Source of the DNA: JBDRDD01 sp043821115
GTDB taxonomy: Bacteria > CAYTYR01 > UBA6262 > DAOVJB01
Assembly (NCBI GenBank): GCA_043821115.1
Contig: JBDRDD010000018.1
Location: 1 to 8,365 of the forward strand
Direction: 5' to 3'
Length of the DNA stretch: 8,365 nt
Shown: positions 1 through 5,812 of the stretch, piece by piece
Layout: each line of letters begins with the position of its first letter
Numbering within the stretch: the stretch's first letter is position 1
Notes under the pieces: generated by a model
Told to the model about the DNA's origin: nothing
Seen by the model: the letters and a program-made list of their open reading frames with translations, nothing else
Databases searched by the model: none
Translations under genes and position numbers: made by a program

Positions 1-1065
1 TTCTTCGCCGGCTATCCCATTACTCCCGCATCAGAGATTGCCGAACGAATGGCCCTGAGGCTTCCTTTTATAGGGGGAGTCTATATCCAGATGGAGGATG
101 AAATTGCATCCATGGCGGCAATACTCGGAGGTTCGTGGACCGGCACCAAGTCAATGACCGCTACCTCAGGACCGGGGTTTTGCCTTATGCTGGAAAATAT
201 CGGTCTGGGCCTCATGACGGAAACCCCGTGTGTTATTGTAAATGTTCAGAGGGGTTCGCCTTCCACGGGACTTCCCACATTTTTTGGTCAGGCAGATATG
301 ATGCAGGCAAGGTGGGGTTCGCACGGGGATTATGAGGTTATTGCCTTATCACCGGATTCTCCTCAGGAATGTTTTGACTTTACCATAAAGGCTTTTAATC
401 TGAGCGAGAAATACAGATTGCCTGTTTTTATCCTTACAGACGGTCTTGTCGGCCATATGACGGAGAAAGTTATTGTGCCTGAACCCGGCAACATCGAGGT
501 GTTCGAGAGGCGTAAGACCAACAAGCCCCCCGGGGAGTATCTTCCATATCAGCCCGAGGCTGACCTTGTTCCCCAAATGGCAAATTTTGGCGAAGGATAC
601 AAACTTCATTCAACAGGTCTTACTCATGATGAAAGAGGATATCCTGATATGACTATCCAAGCGCAGGATAAACTCGTGAGGCGCCTGGTAAATAAAATCA
701 GGAACAACGTAGATGATATTATAATGGTAGAAGAAAAAGATCTAAAGGATGCTGATGTGGTGGTGGTTTCCTACGGGGTTACCTCAAGGGTGGTGCCGCC
801 TGCTGTTGCGAGAGCAAAAAGTGAGGGGATAAAAGTAGGGCAGTTGAGACTATTGACTGTCTGGCCGTTTCCCGAGGAGAAGATTGCACAGCTTTCAAGA
901 AAAGTTAAGGCATGGGTTGTGCCTGAAATAAACCTGGGGCAGATGGTAAGAGAAGTAGAAAGAGCAGTGGGAAAACTCTCAAAGGTAGCTCCTGTTTCAC
1001 ACGCGGGTGGTGACGTTCACAACCCTGATGATATTTATAAAGTTATAAAAGAGGTGATGAAGTGA
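1..1065 (+). CDS. korA: 2-oxoglutarate:ferredoxin oxidoreductase (2-oxoglutarate synthase) alpha subunit, 5'-truncated
   Basis: The reading frame is open from base 1, so the true start lies upstream; the first ATG at 49 is internal. 354 residues are visible, and a typical KorA has roughly 370-390, so only a few dozen are missing. The frame opens on the family hallmark GYPITPASEI, followed by the MEDEIASMAA segment, a TSGPG loop and the QRGSPSTGLPT segment, all typical of the alpha-subunit pyrimidine-binding domain. The C-terminal part (about residues 245-350) looks like the transketolase C-terminal-like domain, with VVVSYG and LLTVWPFP. With KorB it forms the catalytic core that interconverts 2-oxoglutarate and succinyl-CoA plus CO2 using ferredoxin in the cytoplasm. 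It overlaps korB by 4 bases. Substrate choice (2-oxoglutarate over another 2-oxoacid) is inferred from overall resemblance and the korABCD layout; 2-oxoacid oxidoreductase is certain, Kor is likely. Confidence 0.9.
   Translation, partial: FFAGYPITPASEIAERMALRLPFIGGVYIQMEDEIASMAAILGGSWTGTKSMTATSGPGFCLMLENIGLGLMTETPCVIVNVQRGSPSTGLPTFFGQADMMQARWGSHGDYEVIALSPDSPQECFDFTIKAFNLSEKYRLPVFILTDGLVGHMTEKVIVPEPGNIEVFERRKTNKPPGEYLPYQPEADLVPQMANFGEGYKLHSTGLTHDERGYPDMTIQAQDKLVRRLVNKIRNNVDDIIMVEEKDLKDADVVVVSYGVTSRVVPPAVARAKSEGIKVGQLRLLTVWPFPEEKIAQLSRKVKAWVVPEINLGQMVREVERAVGKLSKVAPVSHAGGDVHNPDDIYKVIKEVMK
1051..1056 (+). promoter_or_regulatory. Ribosome binding site for korB (GTG start)
   Basis: GAGGTG lies inside the end of korA, five bases before the GTG at 1062. 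It supports the non-ATG start, which overlaps the korA stop as GTGA, so re-initiation after korA is likely. Confidence 0.6.
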
Positions 1066-1883
1066 ATAAAATACCAGATCATCCTCTTGAGCGTTTCTTA
1101 AGGATGGACAGAATCCCTCACATCTGGTGTTCAGGATGCGGTATCGGGACAGCTGTAGCCTGTTTTATAAAGGCTCTGCAAGAGTCAGAAATAAATCCTG
1201 ATAAGGTAGTGGTCGTATCAGGAATAGGATGTACCGGCAGGGTAGCCGGTTACGTGAATTTTGATTCGTTCCATACCACCCATGGCAGAGCTATTCCATT
1301 TGCTACAGGAGTTAAATTAGCAAATCCTGATCTTACGGTTGTTGTTTTTTCCGGTGATGGTGATTTGTTTGCCATCGGAGGCAATCATTTCATTCATGCG
1401 GCAAGGAGAAACGTTGATATTAAGGTATTCTGCATAAATAATTTTATTTACGGCATGACAGGAGGACAGGTTGCACCCACCACGCCTCTTGGTGCAAAGA
1501 CTTCAACCTCGCCGTACGGGTGTTTTGAACCTCCGTTCAATCTCCCGTACCTGGCTGAATCAAGTGGCGCGGTTTATGTTGCCAGGTGGACGCCGCTTCA
1601 TATAAGAAGGATGACGCATTCAATGTCTGAAGCCATAAACAAACGCGGTTTTTCATTTATTGAGGTAGTTTCGCCATGTCCTACCGTATATTCCAGGTAC
1701 AATCGCCTTGGGGACGGTCTTGACATGATTAAGTATTACCGCAAAAACAGCCGTATAGAAAACGGGGCTAATACCAAAAATATTCCTCTGGGAATAAAGG
1801 AGGAAATAGTGGTGGGGAAGTTCGTGGATATTGAAAAGCCCACGTTTCTTGATTATCAGATGGCACAGGTGGAAGCCAAATGA
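1062..1883 (+). CDS. korB: 2-oxoglutarate:ferredoxin oxidoreductase beta subunit (TPP-binding)
   Basis: 273 residues, a usual length for KorB. It starts with GTG, overlapping the korA stop. This subunit binds thiamine diphosphate and part of the [4Fe-4S] relay of the oxidoreductase. Visible motifs: WCSGCGIG with C23 and C26 near the N-terminus, GIGCTGR with C57, and the TPP/Mg2+ motif GDGD at 98-101 followed 26 residues after GDG by N126-N127, which matches the GDG-x(24-27)-NN rule. YGMTGGQ follows at 130-136, then SPCPT with the fourth conserved cysteine. The SPCPT-x-Y-x-R-x-N context is typical of KorB rather than PorB. The start is right because the WCSGCG motif sits about 20 residues in, as expected. 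The stop overlaps korC as ATGA. 2-oxoglutarate is the best guess for substrate; related branched-chain or aryl 2-oxoacids cannot be excluded. Confidence 0.92.
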   Translation: MNKIPDHPLERFLRMDRIPHIWCSGCGIGTAVACFIKALQESEINPDKVVVVSGIGCTGRVAGYVNFDSFHTTHGRAIPFATGVKLANPDLTVVVFSGDGDLFAIGGNHFIHAARRNVDIKVFCINNFIYGMTGGQVAPTTPLGAKTSTSPYGCFEPPFNLPYLAESSGAVYVARWTPLHIRRMTHSMSEAINKRGFSFIEVVSPCPTVYSRYNRLGDGLDMIKYYRKNSRIENGANTKNIPLGIKEEIVVGKFVDIEKPTFLDYQMAQVEAK

Positions 1884-2443
1884 GCGATAGACATAATATA
1901 AGGATTTCGGGTTTTGGCGGTCAGGGGATTGTACTGAGCGGTTATATCATCGGCAAAGCCGCGTCTTTATATGACAATAAAAACTCGGCATTTACCCAGA
2001 GTTACGGACCCGAGGCAAGAGGCGGAGCTTGCAGCGCAACTGTTGTTATAGAAGAGGGCAAGATTGGTTATCCCCTGGTAAGAAACGCGGATTTTCTTAT
2101 TGTACTGTCCAAGGAAGCATATGAAAAACATGCTGATAATATGAGTACCGGTGGCTTGATCTTTGTGGATACAGACCTTGTAAGTGAAGCGCCTGTAGAT
2201 AATAAAAAGATTTTTGGAATTCCGGCAACAAGGTTTGCTGAAGATATGGGCAAAAAAATCGTTGCCAATATAATCATGCTTGGATTCTTTTTGAGTATAA
2301 CCGGTATTATTTCAAAAGAGGCCGTGATAGAGAGTATTAAAACTTCCGTAAAGAAAGATTTTATTGACCTTAACTTAAAAGCCTTTGAAAGAGGGTATAA
2401 ATATGGCAGCGACCTCAGGGGAAAACCAGAAGAAAAAATATAA
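1880..2443 (+). CDS. korC: 2-oxoglutarate:ferredoxin oxidoreductase gamma subunit
   Basis: 187 residues, standard for the separate gamma subunit of 2-oxoacid:acceptor oxidoreductases. The N-terminus has the family signature GFGGQGIVLSG at about residues 10-20, then QSYGPEARGGACSA at about 41-54, where R-G-G is the invariant core. The rest is the Rossmann-like gamma domain, with VLSKEAY and a C-terminal helical half. In structurally known relatives this domain contributes to binding the CoA moiety and to subunit assembly. The ATG overlaps the korB stop as ATGA, and a purine-rich GGTGGAAG segment lies just upstream. The last 41 bases overlap the next gene in another frame. Gamma-subunit identity is near certain; 2-oxoglutarate specificity rests on korA and korB. 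Confidence 0.9.
   Translation: MSDRHNIRISGFGGQGIVLSGYIIGKAASLYDNKNSAFTQSYGPEARGGACSATVVIEEGKIGYPLVRNADFLIVLSKEAYEKHADNMSTGGLIFVDTDLVSEAPVDNKKIFGIPATRFAEDMGKKIVANIIMLGFFLSITGIISKEAVIESIKTSVKKDFIDLNLKAFERGYKYGSDLRGKPEEKI
2391..2395 (+). promoter_or_regulatory. Ribosome binding site deciding the korD start
   Basis: GAGGG lies seven bases before the ATG at 2403. It favours that ATG over the in-frame TTG at 2385, which lies upstream of this site. Confidence 0.6.
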
Positions 2444-2690
2444 ACCTAAGATTTTTAAGGGGACTGGTTATATAATTAAAAACCGTTGTAAGGGATGCGG
2501 GTTCTGTATAGAATACTGTCCTAAGAAGATACTTAAAAACTCGGGCGAGTTCAACGAGAAGGGTTATCATTATCCGGTAGTGATTGATGAGGGAGTTTGC
2601 GTGAACTGTAAGGTTTGCGAGGATATCTGTCCGGAATTTGCCATTTTTTCCATTACCAAAGAAGATGATGAAGACGGGGGTTCTCATTGA
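2403..2690 (+). CDS. korD: 2-oxoglutarate:ferredoxin oxidoreductase delta subunit, 2x[4Fe-4S] ferredoxin
   Basis: 95 residues from the ATG at 2403; a TTG at 2385 would add six residues but lies upstream of the best ribosome binding site. A lysine-rich N-terminus is followed by a bacterial-type diferredoxin. The first cluster motif is CKGCGFCIEYCP and the second CVNCKVCEDICP, each with the CxxCxxCxxxCP spacing needed for [4Fe-4S]. This subunit normally carries electrons between the KorAB core and soluble ferredoxin. The acidic C-terminus (KEDDEDG) could help docking to a partner, which is inference. It overlaps korC by 41 bases and hdrA by 4. The order A-B-C-D differs from the layouts where the ferredoxin gene comes first, but all four subunits are present. 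It could alternatively serve the downstream HdrA module as a free ferredoxin; position and length favour KorD. Confidence 0.85.
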   Translation: MAATSGENQKKKYKPKIFKGTGYIIKNRCKGCGFCIEYCPKKILKNSGEFNEKGYHYPVVIDEGVCVNCKVCEDICPEFAIFSITKEDDEDGGSH

Positions 2691-4666
2691 AAAGAATCGG
2701 TGTATTCATCTGTTATTGTGGCGGTAATATTTCCAATGTCGTTGACGTGGAAAGAGTAGCGCAGGAAATAGGAAAAATTCCAGAGGTTGCATTTTCCGGC
2801 ACTTATCAATATGTATGTTCCAGTCCCGGGCAGGATTTGATTAAAGAGAAGGTCTCCCAATATAATCTGGACGCATACATTGTAGCGGCATGTTCTCCTA
2901 CTCTTCATGAGACTACATTTCGTGAGCTTGCAAAAGATATAGGTGTAAATCCCTACCAGGTTGAGATAGCAAATATTAGAGAACAGAATTCATGGGTACA
3001 CGATGATGCGAAGAAAGCCACTGATAAGGCGCTCCGTATTATTAAAAGTATCATTGAAAAGATAAAACTGAATGAAGACCTCCTGCCCATTGAGGTACCG
3101 GTTACAAAAAAGGTTCTGATTATCGGTGCTGGGATCGCAGGCATTCAGGTCGCCCTTGATATAGCAAATGCAGGCTATAAAGTTACGCTGGTTGAAAGAC
3201 GTCCTTCTATCGGAGGGCACATGGCACAGATTTCTAAGACCTTCCCAACGCTTGACTGCTCTCAATGCATTATGACTCCCAGAATGGTAGAGGTGGCCCA
3301 TCATAAAAACATAGAATTATTTACTTACAGTGAAGTAGAGGATGTTTCCGGACACGTAGGTAGTTTCAAGGTTAGAATAAAGAAGAATCCGATGTATGTT
3401 GATGCTGCAAAATGCACCATGTGTGATAAGTGTGTTGAGGTATGTCCTGTTGAAGTAAATAGCGAGCATGATGAAGGTATAAGAAAAAGAAAAGCTATTT
3501 ATATCCCGTTTCCGCAGGCAGTACCTGCTACATATACATTAGATACTCATGCTTGTTTGGGGCTTCTTCCTCTTGCTTGCGGTGAGTGTGTGAAGGTTTG
3601 TGAGCCCAAGGCTATTAATTATGACCTTGAGCCTGAATTTATTGAAGATGCGTTTGGGGCAATTGTAGTAGCTACGGGTTATGAGTTGTATCCCGTATTA
3701 AACTTAAAAGAATACGGGGCAGGAGAAATTCCTGATGTTATAAACGGTCTTCAGTTTGAAAGACTCCTGTACCTTGATTCCGCTACAGGCTGCGGGATAA
3801 GAAGACCTTCGGATGGGAAAGTTCCTAAAGATATAGTTTTTGTTCACTGTGCCGGCTCCCGTGATCCCGAATTACATAATGCATACTGTTCAAGGATCTG
3901 CTGTATGTATGCTTCCAAGCAGGCTATGCTTTATAAAAGTGCCGTGCCTGAAGGAAAGCCCTACATATTTTATATTGACATACGCTCAGGTGGAAAGGGG
4001 TATGAGGAGTTCATTCAAAGAGTAAGGGAAGAGCACGACGCAACCTACCTGAGGGGGAAGGTGTCTAAGATTTTCCAGGAAGACGGCAAGGTTGTAGTTT
4101 ATGGAGCAGATACCCTCTCAGCCAAGAAAATAGAGATTAAAGCTGACCTGGTGGTTCTTGCTACCACTATGGTTCCTTCACCGGGAATTAAGGAACTTGC
4201 AAAAAAATTGAAATTAAATGTTGATGAGTATGGATTTACACAGGAGGCGCATCCCAAATTAAGGCCTGTGGAAAGTCTTTCAGCGGGAATATTTATGGCA
4301 GGATGTGCCCAGAGCCCGCGGGATATTCCGGATACCGTATCCCATGCTTCGGGAGCAGCAAGTAAGGTCATGGGTATGATTTCAAGTGATGTTCTCGAAA
4401 GAGAACCCATCATTGCTACAGTCGATGAAGACCTGTGCAGCGGATGCAGAGTATGTATTTCGGTCTGTCCTTATGATGCGAGAGAATTTAACGCGGCGAA
4501 AAATATTGTTGAGGTTAATGTTGCTAAGTGCGAAGCCTGCGGTTCATGTGTTGTAGCATGTCCAAGCAGTGCTTCGCAGCAGCTGAATTTCCGTGATTCT
4601 CAGATAAAGAAAATGATAAAAGAAATACTGCGGGAAGAGGAAGATGACAACTCAAAAGAAGTTTGA
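2687..4666 (+). CDS. hdrA: CoB-CoM heterodisulfide reductase subunit A-like flavin/iron-sulfur protein
   Basis: 659 residues, the usual length of HdrA. The TTG start overlaps the korD stop (TTGA), and MKRIGVFICYCGG at this position matches the family N-terminus. Domains in order: an N-terminal HdrA domain with C9, C11, C44 (CSSPGQ) and C69 (CSP); a FAD-binding Rossmann fold with GAGIAG at 147-152; the HdrA signature DCSQCIMTPRM with C191 and C194; an inserted ferredoxin region with C243/C246/C249/C253 and C290/C298/C301/C305; a second nucleotide-fold half with HCAGSRD and CSRICCMYA; and a C-terminal diferredoxin with C584/587/590/594 and C615/618/621/625. In methanogens HdrA carries the FAD that bifurcates hydrogenase electrons to ferredoxin and HdrB. 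The mvhD gene follows, but hdrB and hdrC are not in the window. No selenocysteine is suggested. Function with partners other than HdrBC is inferred from context. Confidence 0.93.
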   Translation: MKRIGVFICYCGGNISNVVDVERVAQEIGKIPEVAFSGTYQYVCSSPGQDLIKEKVSQYNLDAYIVAACSPTLHETTFRELAKDIGVNPYQVEIANIREQNSWVHDDAKKATDKALRIIKSIIEKIKLNEDLLPIEVPVTKKVLIIGAGIAGIQVALDIANAGYKVTLVERRPSIGGHMAQISKTFPTLDCSQCIMTPRMVEVAHHKNIELFTYSEVEDVSGHVGSFKVRIKKNPMYVDAAKCTMCDKCVEVCPVEVNSEHDEGIRKRKAIYIPFPQAVPATYTLDTHACLGLLPLACGECVKVCEPKAINYDLEPEFIEDAFGAIVVATGYELYPVLNLKEYGAGEIPDVINGLQFERLLYLDSATGCGIRRPSDGKVPKDIVFVHCAGSRDPELHNAYCSRICCMYASKQAMLYKSAVPEGKPYIFYIDIRSGGKGYEEFIQRVREEHDATYLRGKVSKIFQEDGKVVVYGADTLSAKKIEIKADLVVLATTMVPSPGIKELAKKLKLNVDEYGFTQEAHPKLRPVESLSAGIFMAGCAQSPRDIPDTVSHASGAASKVMGMISSDVLEREPIIATVDEDLCSGCRVCISVCPYDAREFNAAKNIVEVNVAKCEACGSCVVACPSSASQQLNFRDSQIKKMIKEILREEEDDNSKEV

Positions 4667-5069
4667 GCCTAAGATAGTCAGTTTTATCTGTAAGTGGTGT
4701 ACTTCAGCCGCTGCTGATTTGGCAGGAGTTACAAGGTTAAAATATCAACCCAATGCAGTTAATATAGGGGTTATGTGTTCCTCAAGGGTGGATCCTGTCC
4801 ATATTCTGGAGGCGTTTCAGAACGGGGCTGACGGCGTACTGATAGGAGGATGTCATCCTGGAGACTGTCATTATCAGGTCGGCAATTATCAGACAATGAA
4901 AAGGATAATAATGCTGCATAGACTTCTTGAAAGTCTGGGTATTCCACAAGAGAGATTAAGACTGGAATGGATTTCCGCTTCAGAAGGCGCGAAATTTAAG
5001 AATGTAATGAATGAGTTTATAAATACTGTAAGAGAACTCGGTCCTTTAAGGTTGAAAGATTCGCCTTAA
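4644..5069 (+). CDS. mvhD: Methyl-viologen-reducing hydrogenase delta subunit (MvhD/FlpD-type [2Fe-2S] adaptor)
   Basis: 141 residues, the usual length for stand-alone MvhD. The family cysteines are visible: C16 and C19 in FICKWC, C45 in VMCSSRVDP, and C70 and C75 in GCHPGDCHY. The downstream SASEG motif is also typical. In methanogens MvhD holds a [2Fe-2S] cluster and passes electrons from the MvhAG hydrogenase to HdrA; in other anaerobes it links formate dehydrogenase or NADH modules to HdrA. It overlaps the hdrA C-terminus by 23 bases, so the pair is very likely coupled in translation and partners in a complex. GAGG at 4637-4640 lies only 3 bases from the ATG, somewhat close; GGGA at 4632-4635 gives a more usual spacing. 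The MvhG-type gene three genes downstream suggests that hydrogen is the donor. Confidence 0.92.
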   Translation: MTTQKKFEPKIVSFICKWCTSAAADLAGVTRLKYQPNAVNIGVMCSSRVDPVHILEAFQNGADGVLIGGCHPGDCHYQVGNYQTMKRIIMLHRLLESLGIPQERLRLEWISASEGAKFKNVMNEFINTVRELGPLRLKDSP

Positions 5070-5074
5070 TAATC

Positions 5075-5079
5075 GGAGG
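5075..5079 (+). promoter_or_regulatory. Ribosome binding site of the FrdB-like gene
   Basis: GGAGG, five bases before the ATG at 5085, in the 15-base gap after mvhD. This is the first gene in the window that does not overlap its predecessor, so it can be initiated independently. Confidence 0.75.
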
Positions 5080-5084
5080 TAAGT

Positions 5085-5798
5085 ATGAATACAGAAGAGG
5101 ATGTAAAGAAGGTAACTGTCTATATTATGGGCAAGGCATATAAGGTTCCCTTTGACCAGACTATAATGGGAGCAATAGAATATGCAGGTTATCAGTTAAT
5201 AAGGGGAGTTGGCTGCCGTGAGGGCTTTTGCGGTTCATGTGCAACTATTTATCGTCTGCCCGGAGATTATAAATTTCATATGGTACCTGCTTGCTCAACC
5301 ATGGTCCAAGATCAGATGTATCTTACACAGATTCCCTTTGTTCCGACTGACAAACCTCCTTATGATATAGATCAATTACTGCCGGATTATACTGCGTTTG
5401 AAAAAATATTTCCTGAGGTGTTTAGATGTATAGCATGCAATAGTTGTACCAAAGCCTGTCCGCAGGACCTTCAGGTTATGGATTATATTCAGGATATTAT
5501 TAAAAATGATATTTCCGAGTCTGCTGATCTTTCTTTTGATTGTATAGCCTGTGGTCTGTGTGCTATCAGGTGCCCTGCTGAAATGGTTCAGCACAATATC
5601 GGTCTCCTGAGCAGAAGATTATACGGGAAGTATTTAAATCCCAGAGGGGAAAACCTGAAAAATCGCATAAAAGAAATTCTGAAGGATAAATATAAACAGG
5701 AACTGCAACAGCTGATGAGTATGGATAAGGAAACCTTAATGAATACATATAATAAAAGAGACATCGAGCCTGATTACATAGATATTGAAGCTGATTAA
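5085..5798 (+). CDS. Succinate dehydrogenase/fumarate reductase iron-sulfur subunit-like protein (soluble type)
   Basis: 237 residues, close to usual FrdB/SdhB length. The N-terminal half is a plant-type [2Fe-2S] ferredoxin domain with C44, C49, C52 (CREGFCGSC) and C70. The C-terminal half has two complete CxxCxxCxxxCP motifs, C115/118/121/125 and C153/156/159/163. Classical FrdB has one such motif plus an incomplete second set that holds [3Fe-4S] next to the quinone; here both sets suit [4Fe-4S], as in HdrC-like modules. The charged tail after residue about 190 is probably helical. No membrane segment is seen, and no anchor gene (sdhC/D) is in the window. It should carry electrons to the flavoprotein encoded next. 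It lacks the cysteine-rich CCG domain of thiol:fumarate reductase TfrB. Fumarate reductase role is likely; direction and electron donor are inferred. Confidence 0.83.
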   Translation: MNTEEDVKKVTVYIMGKAYKVPFDQTIMGAIEYAGYQLIRGVGCREGFCGSCATIYRLPGDYKFHMVPACSTMVQDQMYLTQIPFVPTDKPPYDIDQLLPDYTAFEKIFPEVFRCIACNSCTKACPQDLQVMDYIQDIIKNDISESADLSFDCIACGLCAIRCPAEMVQHNIGLLSRRLYGKYLNPRGENLKNRIKEILKDKYKQELQQLMSMDKETLMNTYNKRDIEPDYIDIEAD

Positions 5799-5800
5799 AA

Positions 5801-5806
5801 AAGGAG
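5801..5806 (+). promoter_or_regulatory. Ribosome binding site of the FrdA-like gene
   Basis: AAGGAG, six bases before the ATG at 5813, in an A-rich 14-base gap. It supports the upstream start and so the long N-terminal extension of the encoded flavoprotein. Confidence 0.75.
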
Positions 5807-5812
5807 AAAAAA

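Noticed and set aside
49..51. ATG at 49 as the start of the first gene
   Set aside because: The frame is open to base 1, and the upstream codons encode the conserved GYPITPASEI motif of KorA, so the ATG is internal.
2385..2402. TTG at 2385 as the korD start
   Set aside because: The GAGGG at 2391-2395 lies downstream of this TTG and is well spaced for the ATG at 2403. The extra six residues have no recognisable motif.
1..2690. Pyruvate:ferredoxin oxidoreductase (PorABCD)
   Set aside because: GYPITPASEI in the alpha subunit, and SPCPT followed by the Y-x-R-x-N context in the beta subunit, look like the Kor group. The beta subunit also lacks the PorB-type arrangement. Other 2-oxoacids remain possible.
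4099..4413. Minus-strand open frames, for example 104 codons opposite hdrA and others opposite korA, frdB and frdA
   Set aside because: They lie fully opposite well-supported genes, show no recognisable domains, and are expected by chance in this composition.
5085..5798. Thiol:fumarate reductase subunit B (TfrB)
   Set aside because: TfrB carries an additional HdrB-like C-terminal domain with CCG motifs. This protein ends after the diferredoxin region at 237 residues and has no CCG motif.
5799..5812. Terminator or promoter in the short gaps at 5070-5084, 5799-5812 and 7481-7504
   Set aside because: The gaps are only 14-24 bases long and hold ribosome binding sites. No inverted repeat with a T-run and no -10/-35 pair is visible.
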